A stretch of 64,000 bases of DNA from Phytohabitans flavus. Its GTDB lineage: Bacteria > Actinomycetota > Actinomycetes > Mycobacteriales > Micromonosporaceae. The notes below the pieces were generated by a model, which was not told where the DNA came from, did no database searches, and saw only the letters and a list, made by a program, of their open reading frames with translations. Made by a program: the position numbers and the translations under genes. The stretch covers positions 7,136,001 through 7,200,000 of the forward strand of contig NZ_AP022870.1 of the NCBI RefSeq assembly GCF_011764545.1, in the 5' to 3' direction. This document shows positions 8,526 to 16,819 of this stretch, piece by piece; position 1 is the first letter of the stretch; each line of letters opens with the position of its first letter.

Positions 8526-9830
8526 TCAGCCGCCGAGGAGACCGGCGTCCCGGGCGCCCCGCAGCGAGGGCTTGATCCGGTACGTCGGGCCCACCTGCTC
8601 GGCGACCGCGTCGATCGTCTTGAGCCCTTCACCGGTGTTGAACACGACCGTCTCGGCGTCCGGGTCGAGCTTGCCCGACTCGACGAGCTTCTTGAGCACG
8701 GCCACGGTCACCCCGCCGGCGGTCTCGGCGAACACGCCGGTCGTCCGGGCCAGCAGCTGGATCGCGTCGCGGATCTCGTCGTCGCTCGCGTAGTCCATCC
8801 AGCCGCCGGAACGGCGCACGGCCTCCAGCGCGTACAGGCCGGCGGCCGGGTCGCCGATGTTGAGCGACTTCGCGATGCCGACCGGCTTGACCGGGGTGAT
8901 CTCGCTGACGCCGTTGTGCAGGGCGACCGCGATCGGGTTGCAACCGGCGGACTGGGCGCCGAAGACCCGCCACCCGTTGGCCGGGGCCTCGACGAGGCCG
9001 ATCTCGACAAGCTCGCTGAACGCCTTGTCCACCTTGGTCAGCAGCTCGCCGCTCGCCATCGGGATGACCACCTGCTCGGGCAGGCGCCAGCCGAGCTGCT
9101 CAGCCACCTCGTAGCCGAGGGTCTTGGAACCCTCGGCGTAGTACGGCCGCACGTTCACGTTGACGAATGCGGTGTCCTCGAACTCGTCGGTCTCGACAAG
9201 CTCGCTGCAGAGCCGGTTGACGTCGTCGTACGACCCCTCGATCGCGACCAGGTCACCGCCATACACAGCCGTCGTGACGACCTTGCCGGGCTCGAGGTCA
9301 CCGGGGATGAAGACGATCGACGGGACGCCGGCGCGGGCCGCGTGCGCGGCCACCGAGTTGGCCAGGTTGCCGGTGGAGGCGCAGGCGAAGCGGCTGAAGC
9401 CCAGCCCCCGTGCCGCGGTGAGGGCCACCGAGACCACCCGGTCCTTGAAGGAGTGGGTCGGGTTGGCGCTGTCGTCTTTGACCCACAGCGGCCCGCGCAG
9501 GCCCAGCTCCTCGGCCAGTCGCGGGGCGGAGACAAGCGGCGTGAGGCCGGGGTCGAGGGTCACGCGGCTCGCCGGGTCCTGCCCCGCGGGCAGCAGCGCC
9601 GCGTAGCGCCAGATGCTGTGCGGACCCGCCTCGATCTGGGCCCGGGTCACCCGCGCGAGGGCGGCTTGGTCGTAGGCCACCTCGAGCGGGCCGAAACACT
9701 CGTAACAGGCGTGCTGGGCGGCGAGCGGGTACTCCTTGCCGCAGCCGCGGCAGACGAGCGCGCGAGCGGGGCTGGCCTGGGCCGGGGCGTCGGAGGTGGT
9801 GGCGGAAGTAGCGTCGAGGGTCGACGGCAT
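8526..9830 (-). CDS. thrC: threonine synthase
   Basis: 434 residues. A PLP-dependent lyase converting O-phosphohomoserine to threonine plus phosphate. The PLP-binding Lys lies in NPTHSFKDRVVSVA (about residue 128). The N-terminus has a zinc-ribbon-like pair, CRGCGKEY and CYECFGPLE (about 28-47), as in the archaeal/plant-like branch of the family. The substrate-loop ASTGNLANSVAAHAA and the C-terminal NTGEGLKT segment are present. Stand-alone, without hom or thrB. The ATG at 9830 is preceded by AGGA with a 7-base spacer, and this ribosome site overlaps the closing helix of the upstream SAM riboswitch. Confidence 0.93.
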   Translation of the reverse strand: MPSTLDATSATTSDAPAQASPARALVCRGCGKEYPLAAQHACYECFGPLEVAYDQAALARVTRAQIEAGPHSIWRYAALLPAGQDPASRVTLDPGLTPLVSAPRLAEELGLRGPLWVKDDSANPTHSFKDRVVSVALTAARGLGFSRFACASTGNLANSVAAHAARAGVPSIVFIPGDLEPGKVVTTAVYGGDLVAIEGSYDDVNRLCSELVETDEFEDTAFVNVNVRPYYAEGSKTLGYEVAEQLGWRLPEQVVIPMASGELLTKVDKAFSELVEIGLVEAPANGWRVFGAQSAGCNPIAVALHNGVSEITPVKPVGIAKSLNIGDPAAGLYALEAVRRSGGWMDYASDDEIRDAIQLLARTTGVFAETAGGVTVAVLKKLVESGKLDPDAETVVFNTGEGLKTIDAVAEQVGPTYRIKPSLRGARDAGLLGG

Positions 9831-9840
9831 CGAGGCGTCC

Positions 9841-9959
9841 TCTCATCTTTCCCCTGCGCCGCGCCGTGCGGCAGGGACGGAATTGGCACCTGTCCCGCCA
9901 TATGCGGGGTGGTTGCCGGGGCGTCGTCGGGCCGTATCCCTCAGCCCCTCTGGATGAGG
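9841..9959 (-). promoter_or_regulatory. SAM-I-like (S-box) riboswitch controlling thrC
   Basis: The leftward RNA shows the SAM-I core: P1 CUCAUC/GAUGAG (9958-9953 with 9847-9842), the conserved GAGGGAUACGGCCC and CCCCGGCAACC segments, a P3 hairpin with CCCGC/GCGGG, the GGUGCCAAUUCC junction, a P4 CCCUGC/GCAGGG hairpin and a closing AAAGAUGAG. The 3' strand of P1 overlaps the thrC Shine-Dalgarno (GATGAGAGGA, ATG at 9830), so ligand-stabilised P1 should hide the ribosome site and switch translation off. No separate terminator is evident. Class assignment is by eye against the known consensus. Confidence 0.85.
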
Positions 9960-9995
9960 TATTCAGTTGTGTGTACTCGCCACAGTGTACGGGGC

Positions 9996-10016
9996 GAAAG
10001 GCCTACCACGCCTTTC
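9996..10016 (-). terminator. possible terminator of the ABC permease gene
   Basis: GAAAGGC / GCCTTTC, a 7-base stem with 7-base loop, about 26 bases beyond the permease stop and upstream of the thrC leader. Moderate stem and no T run; it could equally be part of the thrC promoter region. Confidence 0.35.
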
Positions 10017-10041
10017 TGGTGATCTGCCTCACGCTCCGCAG

Positions 10042-10908
10042 TCAGGAGACCACATCTTTGCGGGTGAACCGCCAGAACGCGAGGGACCAGAAGAGCGTTG
10101 CGTAGGCGACCGCCGAGATGCACCCCTTGACGATGTCGTCGGACTGCACCGGCGTCGACAGCAGCCCTAGCCACGCGTCGGTGTAGTGCGTGGGCAGGAA
10201 GGAACGGATGCTGCCCAGCGCGGTGATCTGGTCCAGGATGCTGGAGAGGATGAAGAGCAGCACCGCGCCGCCGACCGCGCCGAGCGGGGCGTCCGTGAGC
10301 ACCGAGAGCAGAAACGCGAGCCCGGCCACGACGAGTAGCCCCACCGCGAGGTAGCCGAGGATGCCGAGCAGCCGCAGCAGCCCCTCGCCGGCCGGGATCT
10401 CGGCGGCCACGGTGCTGCGCAGCGGCGACCAGCCGTACCGGAGTGTGCCGAGGAGCAGGGCGGTACTGGCGAGCAGGATCAGGGCGACCGCCGAGTACCC
10501 GAGCGCGACGACAAGCTTCACCGCCAGCAGCCGCGCCCGCGGCACCGGTACGGCCAGCAGGTAACGCAGGCTGCCCCAGCTCGCCTCGCTGGCCACGGTG
10601 TCGCCGCAGAAGAGGGCCACCACGACGGTCAGCAGGAAGCCGGCCGAGACGAAGAGCGTGAACAGCGTGAAGTTGAGCCCGCCCGACGTGGCGAGGTCGA
10701 TCAGGCTGGCGAACTCGCCGCCGCCGTTGTCGTCGTCGCCACCGGTGTCGAACTGGAAGGCGACCAGCACGATCAGCGGGAGCAGGATCATGAAGCCCAG
10801 GGCGAACTGGGTACGCCGCCGGGTCGCCTGCCGCCGCCACTCCTGCCAGACGGTGAGGGTGCGGCCGGGACGGTAGCCCGCGGTCGCGCCGATCGTCCCG
10901 GTGCTCAT
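10042..10908 (-). CDS. ABC-2 type transporter permease
   Basis: 288 residues with about six hydrophobic membrane segments (for example FALGFMILLPLIVLVAFQF, LLTVVVALFCGDTVA, and a C-terminal SAVAYATLFWSLAFW), matching the ABC-2/NatB-like permease fold. It should pair with the ATPase domain of the upstream fusion gene to form an exporter in the cytoplasmic membrane. The ATG at 10908 overlaps the TGA of that gene (ATGA), so the two are translationally coupled. Substrate unknown. Confidence 0.88.
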   Translation of the reverse strand: MSTGTIGATAGYRPGRTLTVWQEWRRQATRRRTQFALGFMILLPLIVLVAFQFDTGGDDDNGGGEFASLIDLATSGGLNFTLFTLFVSAGFLLTVVVALFCGDTVASEASWGSLRYLLAVPVPRARLLAVKLVVALGYSAVALILLASTALLLGTLRYGWSPLRSTVAAEIPAGEGLLRLLGILGYLAVGLLVVAGLAFLLSVLTDAPLGAVGGAVLLFILSSILDQITALGSIRSFLPTHYTDAWLGLLSTPVQSDDIVKGCISAVAYATLFWSLAFWRFTRKDVVS

Positions 10909-13628
10909 CGGTCGCCACTCCCCCGCGAGTTGTCGCCTACCAGGGACAGGAAGGCGTCTTCGAGCCGCCGCCGGGGCACCACGCGGTCGACCCCGACACC
11001 GGCGCGGACGAGCTCGGCCACCACCTCGCTGCGCGCGGTGCCGTTGATGTCCACCACAAGCCCGTTGGCGCCGTCGCCGATGACCGACCGGACGCCGTCC
11101 AGCCGCTGAAGCACCGCCTCGGCGGCGCCCACGTCGGAGACGTCAAGCCGTACCGATGGCGAGTCGCCGACGATCTCCTCGACCGGGCCGGACGCCACGA
11201 TCTCCCCCTTGTTGACGACCACCGCGTGGGTACATGTCTGCTCCACCTCGGCAAGCAGGTGGCTGGAGACGAGCACCGCCCGCCCGTCGGTGGCGTACCG
11301 CTTGAGCACCCGGCGCATCTCGGCGATCTGCGGCGGGTCCAGCCCGTCGGTCGGCTCGTCGAGCACCAGCAGCTCGGGCTGGCCCAGCATGGCTTGGGCG
11401 ATCGCGAGGCGCTGCTTCATGCCGTGGCTGTACTTGCGGACCTTGCGGTGGATCGAGTCGCCCAGCCCGGCGATCTCCACCGCCTCGTCGAGCCGCGCGT
11501 CCGCCTCCGGACGCCCGGTGGCCCGCCAGTACGCCTTGAGGTTGTCGAGCCCGCTCAGGTGCGGCAGGAAGCCCGGCCCCTCGACCAGCGCGCCGAGGCG
11601 GGAGAGCACCGGCGAGCCGGGCACGAGGCGGTGGCCGAAGACGTATATCTCGCCGCCGCTGGGCTGGGTCAATCCCATCAGTACCCGCAGCGTCGTGGTC
11701 TTGCCCGCGCCGTTCGGACCGAGCAGCCCCACGACCTGACCGCGCTCCACTGTGAAGTCCACGTTGGACACCGCGACGAAGCCGTCCGCGTACTCCTTGC
11801 GCAGCCGGCTGACCACGAGCGGCGTCTGCGCGTACTCCTCCCTGATGGTGGAGTCGGCGCGGCGCTGCCGGCGCCGCACGACCAGGAGGACCACCACGAG
11901 CCCCAGCAGCACCGCGGCGATGAGCCCGGCGAGCACCCAGCGCCACAGCACCGCGGTCGTGGGGATGGGCTCGCCGGCGACCGTCGGCACCGTGATCCCG
12001 TCGCCGCCCAGGGCGACTGTGTAGAGGGTGGGCTCCGCCGGCGTGGCGTACCCCTGGTCGGACGTTGCTACGACGACCCGCAGCCGGTGATCGGCCTCGA
12101 TCCGCCGCACGATGGCCGGCAGCGTAACGGTGACCGTCCGCGCCTGGGCCGGCTCGGCGGGCAGGCCGGTCAGTCGCACCGGGGCGACAATGCCGCCGGG
12201 GAGCGTGGCGGCGCCGCTCTCGTCGACGTCGTAGAGCTTGACGAAGAGCACCGCCTCACCGGTCGGCGACGCGGCCCGGATGGAGACTGTGGGCGCGCCG
12301 ACGATGTCGACCGCCTGCGCGAGCGGCTCGGACTGGAAGATGGCGTGCTGGCCGGGCAGGTCGCCGATCAGCCCGCCCACCTCGGAGGCGGCGCTGGCCA
12401 GGTCGCCCCCGCCGGGGAGGGCGGAGATCGCGGCCGGGTTGCCGCCGGCCGGGTTCGCGATCGGCTGCGGCGGGCCGGCGAGCGGCACCCGCTCGGTGGC
12501 GGTACCGGAGAGGCCGGGGTAGTCGTCGACCGAGTAGCCGTTGGTGACCAGGCCACGGTCCATCGCGTCGAAGCCGGCAACGCGCGACCAGGTGAAGCTG
12601 TTGGCCGGCGCCTCACCCTCACCCTTGACGTAGTGGTCGAGCCACTGCCCGGTCAGAAACCTCACCCGGTCACGGTCGGAGCGCGGGCCCTGACCGCCGT
12701 CGTGGCCACCGGTGAACCAGGCCACACGCACCGGTGTGCCGTTGGCGGCGATGCCCCGCGCGTTGGCGTCCGCCTCGCTGAGCGGGAAGAGCGTGTCCGA
12801 CTCGCCCTGGATAAGCAGGGTGGGCGCCTTGATCCGGTCGAGGACGGTCGCCGGGCTGGAGCGGCGCAGCAGGTCGACGGCCTCGGGGGTGGCGCGCCCG
12901 GTGGTGGCGGTGCGCTGGTACATCTCACAGACGTCCCGCGCGAAGCGCCCGCAGATCGGGTCCGTGCCGATGCCGGCGCTCCCGCCGAAGAAGAGTCCCG
13001 CCCAGCCCTTCTTGAACACCCCGTCGACCGTGTTGGCGCCGGCGGACTCGGGGAGGAAGGAGCGGGCCAGGTCGTTCCAGGTGATCATGGGGACGATCGC
13101 GTCCACCCGCTGGTCCTGTGCGGCGAGCATGAGCGCCAGGCCGCCGCCGTACGACCCGCCGACCACGCCCACCTTCGGGTCCCCGTCAGCGTCCTCGCTG
13201 ACCTCGGGGCGGGTGGCGAGCCAGTCGAGGAGGCGCTGCGCGTCCCGTACCTCGTAGTCGGGGCTGTCCAGGTGGATTTCGCCGCCGCTGCGCCCGAAGC
13301 CGCGAGCCGTGTACGCCAGCACCGCGTAGCCGAGCCCGGCGAGGTCTTGGGCGTCGGCGCGCACGCTCTCCTTCGTACCGCCGAAGCCGTGCGCCAGCAG
13401 CACCGCCGGCACCGGCCCGCTCCGGTCGGTGGGCAGGTAAAGCGTCGTGTCCAGGTCGACCGGCTCGTCGCCACCCGGCCCGGAGCGGACGGTGATCACC
13501 TGCTCCTCGGTCGTATACGCCTGCGACTCGGGCCAGGCAGCCCACACCGCGGCAGCGACGAGCAGGGCGGACGCGACCACAACCGCGGGCAGGGCACGGC
13601 GCACGCGCGCGGAGCGGATCGCTGGCAT
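10905..13628 (-). CDS. secreted alpha/beta hydrolase (X-Pro peptidase/CocE type) fused to ABC transporter ATPase
   Basis: 907 residues from ATG 13628 (MPAIRSARVRRALP); an ATG at 13661 is in frame but lies inside a long palindrome, so the shorter start is preferred. In order (numbering from the short start): N-terminal signal/anchor helix (about 12-32); alpha/beta hydrolase with nucleophile Ser near 159 in GGSYGGG, Asp in GESD near 278 and His in GGHDGG near 309; a PepX_C-like jelly roll (about 440-540); a transmembrane helix (about 562-585); then a complete ABC ATPase with Walker A GPNGAGKTT (about 637-645), signature YSHGMKQR and Walker B LLVLDEPTDGLDP. This places the hydrolase outside and the ATPase inside the membrane in one chain. 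The coupled permease follows. Substrate unknown. Confidence 0.88.
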   Translation of the reverse strand: MPAIRSARVRRALPAVVVASALLVAAAVWAAWPESQAYTTEEQVITVRSGPGGDEPVDLDTTLYLPTDRSGPVPAVLLAHGFGGTKESVRADAQDLAGLGYAVLAYTARGFGRSGGEIHLDSPDYEVRDAQRLLDWLATRPEVSEDADGDPKVGVVGGSYGGGLALMLAAQDQRVDAIVPMITWNDLARSFLPESAGANTVDGVFKKGWAGLFFGGSAGIGTDPICGRFARDVCEMYQRTATTGRATPEAVDLLRRSSPATVLDRIKAPTLLIQGESDTLFPLSEADANARGIAANGTPVRVAWFTGGHDGGQGPRSDRDRVRFLTGQWLDHYVKGEGEAPANSFTWSRVAGFDAMDRGLVTNGYSVDDYPGLSGTATERVPLAGPPQPIANPAGGNPAAISALPGGGDLASAASEVGGLIGDLPGQHAIFQSEPLAQAVDIVGAPTVSIRAASPTGEAVLFVKLYDVDESGAATLPGGIVAPVRLTGLPAEPAQARTVTVTLPAIVRRIEADHRLRVVVATSDQGYATPAEPTLYTVALGGDGITVPTVAGEPIPTTAVLWRWVLAGLIAAVLLGLVVVLLVVRRRQRRADSTIREEYAQTPLVVSRLRKEYADGFVAVSNVDFTVERGQVVGLLGPNGAGKTTTLRVLMGLTQPSGGEIYVFGHRLVPGSPVLSRLGALVEGPGFLPHLSGLDNLKAYWRATGRPEADARLDEAVEIAGLGDSIHRKVRKYSHGMKQRLAIAQAMLGQPELLVLDEPTDGLDPPQIAEMRRVLKRYATDGRAVLVSSHLLAEVEQTCTHAVVVNKGEIVASGPVEEIVGDSPSVRLDVSDVGAAEAVLQRLDGVRSVIGDGANGLVVDINGTARSEVVAELVRAGVGVDRVVPRRRLEDAFLSLVGDNSRGSGDR

Positions 13629-13653
13629 GACGCAAACGGTACGGCGCGGGGCA

Positions 13654-13687
13654 CGCTTCATCCTGAGAACCCTCTCAGGATGAAGCG
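13654..13687. promoter_or_regulatory. 15-base perfect inverted repeat, candidate operator between divergent genes
   Basis: Arms 13654-13668 and 13673-13687 are perfect reverse complements (CGCTTCATCCTGAGA and its mirror) separated by ACCC. It sits between the leftward hydrolase/ABC fusion gene (start 13628) and the rightward AAA ATPase gene (start 13706). Half-site core TCTCAGGA. The length, symmetry and position suggest a dimeric regulator binding site; no regulator gene is adjacent. A transcript through it would also form a very stable hairpin. Confidence 0.6.
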
Positions 13688-13705
13688 CCGGGCTACTCTC
13701 GGCGA

Positions 13706-15946
13706 GTGGCCGAACGCGATCTCACCCTGACCGCAAGCATGCGTCCGGCGGCGCTGGACGCCCGTCGCGGCGTGGTGCGACTGCATCCCGAGGTGCTGAC
13801 CGCGCTCGACCTCAATCCCGGCGACCCGGTGCGGCTGACCGGCAGGCGCGCGACGGCCGGCATCGCGGCCCGCGCCGAGCCGGGTGCGAGCCGCGCGCTG
13901 CTCTACGCCGACGACCTCATTCTCGGCAACCTCGGCGTTCGCGACGGCGGCCAGATCACCGTCGCCCCCGCGCCGGTCGTAGCTGCCCGCAGCGTCACGC
14001 TTGCCGGTCCGGTCGAGATCATCGCCGCGGTCTCTCCCGAGATGCTTCGCCTCGCGCTGCTCGGCAAGGTGGTCACCGCCGGCGACAACGTCTCGCTCCT
14101 ACCCCAGGACGTGGTGACCCAGTCCGGCGTCCGCGCGCTCATCCACGCCGCGCGGCGCAGCCTCGCCAACACTGTCGGGTACGCATGGACGAGCACCCTC
14201 CTCACGGTCGGCGCCGTCGAGCCGGCCGATGCCGCACTGGTCACAATGGACACCGTGGTCGCCTGGGAGGGCGGGCAGGCCACACACGAGCCCGGTTCGG
14301 TGGGCGTGCAGCCGCCTGCCGCCGCTGCTGCTGCCACCGGCGCCGCCGAGGCTGAAGCTGAGGCCGCTCCTTCCGTCGACGACCTGCCTGGGCTGCGCAT
14401 GCAGGCGCAGGAGCTAACCGAGCTGCTCGACCTCGGCTTCCACCACAGCGAGGTGCTCACCAAGCTCGGCACCTCCGTCGCGCTCGGCGTGCTCATCACC
14501 GGCCCGGCCGGCTCGGGGAAGTCCGCGCTCGTACGTGCGGTGGCGGCCGCCGTCGGGGCGACCGTCACCACCGTGTGGGCCCCCGAGGTCGCCGCGCTCA
14601 CCAACAACGACGCGGCGGCGCGGCTCCGCACGGCCGCGGCGGGGGTACGCGGCCGTGGCCCGGCGGTGCTCCTTGTGTCGGACGTGGAGGCGCTAGCCCC
14701 ACGCGACCAGCCCGGTCCACTGTCGACGGTCTTCCGCCAGCTGATCGCCGAGCTGGTCCGCGCCGGCGCCGCGGTCATCTGCACCACCAGCCGCCCCGAG
14801 TCCGTCGACCTCGCGCTCCGCGGACCGGACCTGCTTTCCGTACAGCTCGCGGTGGCCCTGCCCGACGCCGCGATGCGACGCGAGCAGCTGGCCGTGCTCA
14901 CGAGGGGGATGCCGCTCGCCGAGGACGTGCGCCTGGACGACGTGGCCGGCCGCACACCGGGCTTCGTCGCCGCCGACCTGGCCGCGCTGGCCCGCGAGGC
15001 GGGCGTGCGGGCAGCGCTGCGGATCCGCTCCTCCGGCGCGTCGGCCGACTCCACGCCCACGATCTCGATGGCCGACTTCGAGGCGGCGCTGGAGGTCGTC
15101 CGCCCCACCTCGATGGCACAGTCCACACTGGAGGTCGCCGCCGTCACGCTCGACGACGTGGGCGACATGGTCGAGGTCAAGCAGGTGCTGACCGAGTCGG
15201 TGCTGTGGCCACTGACGTATCCCGACACCTTCGCCCGGCTGGGCGTGCAGCCACCGCGCGGCGTCCTGCTGTACGGACCGCCTGGCTGCGGCAAGACCTA
15301 TCTGGTCAAGGCGATCGCGGGCACGGGCAAGGCCAACGTGCTCTCGGTGAAGGGCGCCGAGCTGCTCTCCAAGTGGGTGGGCGACAGTGAGCGTGCGGTA
15401 CGCGAGCTCTTCCGCCGAGCCCGCGAAGCCGCCCCGACGCTCGTCTTCCTGGACGAGGTGGACGCGCTCGCCCCGATACGCGGACAGGCAACGGACGGCG
15501 GTACGACCGACCGCGTGGTCGCCGCGCTGCTCACCGAACTGGACGGCGTGGAGGACCTGCGCAACGTGGTCGTGATTGGCGCCACAAACCGCCCCGACCT
15601 CGTCGACGCGGCACTACTGCGCCCCGGCCGCCTGGAACGCCTGGTGTACGTCCCCCCACCAGACGCGGAAGCCCGCGGCGAAATCCTGCGCGCGGCCGCC
15701 CGCACGGTCCCCTTGGCCGGCGACGTGGACCTACAGGCGTTGGCATCGTCGCTGGAGCGCTTCTCCGCCGCCGACTGCGCTGCCCTGATCCGCGAGGCCG
15801 CACTGGCCGCGATGCGCGAGTCGCTGGAGGCCTCCTCGGTGACGGCGGCACACGTCACCACCGCGAGGGCGCGGGTGCGCCCGTCTTTGGACCCTGGCCA
15901 GGTCGCCTGGCTCGAGACGTACGCCGAAAAGCAAGCCGCCCGCTGA
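13706..15946 (+). CDS. CDC48/p97-like AAA ATPase with two AAA domains
   Basis: 746 residues with an N-terminal VAT/CDC48-type double-psi barrel (about 1-100; RGVVRLHPEVLTALDLNPGD), then two AAA modules. D2 is complete: Walker A GPPGCGKT (524-531), Walker B LVFLDEVDAL (579-588) and arginine-finger region GATNRPDLVDAALLRPGRLE. D1 has an intact Walker A (GPAGSGKSA, 266-274), but its Walker B reads LLVSDVEALAP (322-332). Aligned with FIDEIDAIAP, the Asp-Glu pair is replaced by Ser-Asp, so D1 probably binds but does not hydrolyse ATP efficiently. Family role: hexameric protein unfoldase/segregase in the cytosol. Start GTG 13706. Confidence 0.9.
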   Translation: MAERDLTLTASMRPAALDARRGVVRLHPEVLTALDLNPGDPVRLTGRRATAGIAARAEPGASRALLYADDLILGNLGVRDGGQITVAPAPVVAARSVTLAGPVEIIAAVSPEMLRLALLGKVVTAGDNVSLLPQDVVTQSGVRALIHAARRSLANTVGYAWTSTLLTVGAVEPADAALVTMDTVVAWEGGQATHEPGSVGVQPPAAAAAATGAAEAEAEAAPSVDDLPGLRMQAQELTELLDLGFHHSEVLTKLGTSVALGVLITGPAGSGKSALVRAVAAAVGATVTTVWAPEVAALTNNDAAARLRTAAAGVRGRGPAVLLVSDVEALAPRDQPGPLSTVFRQLIAELVRAGAAVICTTSRPESVDLALRGPDLLSVQLAVALPDAAMRREQLAVLTRGMPLAEDVRLDDVAGRTPGFVAADLAALAREAGVRAALRIRSSGASADSTPTISMADFEAALEVVRPTSMAQSTLEVAAVTLDDVGDMVEVKQVLTESVLWPLTYPDTFARLGVQPPRGVLLYGPPGCGKTYLVKAIAGTGKANVLSVKGAELLSKWVGDSERAVRELFRRAREAAPTLVFLDEVDALAPIRGQATDGGTTDRVVAALLTELDGVEDLRNVVVIGATNRPDLVDAALLRPGRLERLVYVPPPDAEARGEILRAAARTVPLAGDVDLQALASSLERFSAADCAALIREAALAAMRESLEASSVTAAHVTTARARVRPSLDPGQVAWLETYAEKQAAR

Positions 15947-15953
15947 CCCGCCG

Positions 15954-16346
15954 TCACGCGGGGGTAGCGACTGGGAGGCCCTCGCTCGCGGCGGCATCGG
16001 CTTGGCGTTTGTCGTACGTAACGAAGGCGTGCAGGCTCTCCGCGATCACCTTGGCCGTCGCGAGGTGCAAGGCGTCGAGGGTGCGGATCAGCGGGCCGCC
16101 GATCGTGGCAGCGCTCGTGACGATGTCGCTGGCGAGCGGCACCGTCATGACCCTCTGGGTGAGGGCAATGGCCCGGCCGACGTGGTCCGGCTCGTGCCGG
16201 GCGGCGGCTCGGACCAGCTCGGGGTAGAGCAGCGCGGACGAGACCAGCGGCAGGGCGATGCGCTCCGCGAGGAATGTCGTCAGCGCCACCGACTCGGGCT
16301 CGACACGGATGAGCTTCGCCGCCGCCGAGGTGTCGAGGTAGATCAC
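15954..16346 (-). CDS. vapC: PIN-domain toxin, VapC family
   Basis: 130 residues with the PIN-domain acidic set: Asp in MIYLDTSAAAKL (residue 5), Glu in LYPELVRAA (about 44), Asp in IRTLDALHLATA (about 91) and Asp in AFVTYDKRQADAA (about 109). VapC toxins are Mg-dependent RNases cutting tRNA or rRNA. The start is GTG at 16346, overlapping the TGA of the upstream antitoxin gene (GTGA), so the pair is coupled. It ends eight bases from the convergent AAA ATPase stop. Confidence 0.88.
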   Translation of the reverse strand: MIYLDTSAAAKLIRVEPESVALTTFLAERIALPLVSSALLYPELVRAAARHEPDHVGRAIALTQRVMTVPLASDIVTSAATIGGPLIRTLDALHLATAKVIAESLHAFVTYDKRQADAAASEGLPVATPA

Positions 16347-16714
16347 CGCTCGGTGTCCCGCTCGGCGATGACCGTGTCGGCGAGGCTGCCGCCGGCACTC
16401 TCGGGCAGCGGAAGCAGATCCAGCACCGTGCCCGGGACGGCCTGCGGGACCAGCCGGCCCTCGGCGATCCAGCGGTCGATCGTCGGGTTGCCGGTCACGG
16501 TGGGTGGGGGTGGCGTGAGGAAGGCGATGACCTTGCCCCGCTCGGTGATGGGAAGCACCTGTCCCTCCTTGACTCGTCGCAGCACAGAGGTGGTCTGCTG
16601 GTTGAGCTCGGTGACGGTCACGGCGTCACCGGCCGGCGATGGCGATGGTGATGCGGCCACAGGAGCAGTGTAGTAAAAATCTAGTAGATCTGGGAGCGAA
16701 CTCGTCACCGTCAT
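16343..16714 (-). CDS. Phd/YefM-type antitoxin
   Basis: 123 residues from ATG 16714 with GGAGG upstream. The prevent-host-death fold is seen in VTVTELNQQTTSVLRRVKEG and LPITERGKVIAFLTP (about residues 32-67), the classic DNA-binding and dimer half. The C-terminal half (GNPTIDRWIAEGRLVP and beyond) would wrap and neutralise the VapC toxin encoded immediately downstream. A hydrophobic N-terminal stretch with SPSPSP precedes the domain, slightly longer than usual. Such antitoxins normally repress their own promoter, which should lie in the AT-rich stretch 16715-16819. Confidence 0.85.
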   Translation of the reverse strand: MTVTSSLPDLLDFYYTAPVAASPSPSPAGDAVTVTELNQQTTSVLRRVKEGQVLPITERGKVIAFLTPPPPTVTGNPTIDRWIAEGRLVPQAVPGTVLDLLPLPESAGGSLADTVIAERDTER

Positions 16715-16819
16715 CGCGACCTCCACTGTCGTAGGCGCGCAGAAAGTACGCCACGAAGCACGCCGGAAGCCAGGGGTTGCAGCCAAATTGGGGTTATAAA
16801 AGCTCGGTACGATTCGATC

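Noticed and set aside
6816..10022. 1068-codon open frame on the + strand
   Set aside because: Runs antisense through paaN, a GNAT gene and thrC; repetitive Arg/Gly/Val/Leu composition typical of shadow frames.
11226..13730. 834-codon open frame opposite the hydrolase/ABC fusion
   Set aside because: Shadow frame; the opposite strand carries clear catalytic and Walker motifs.
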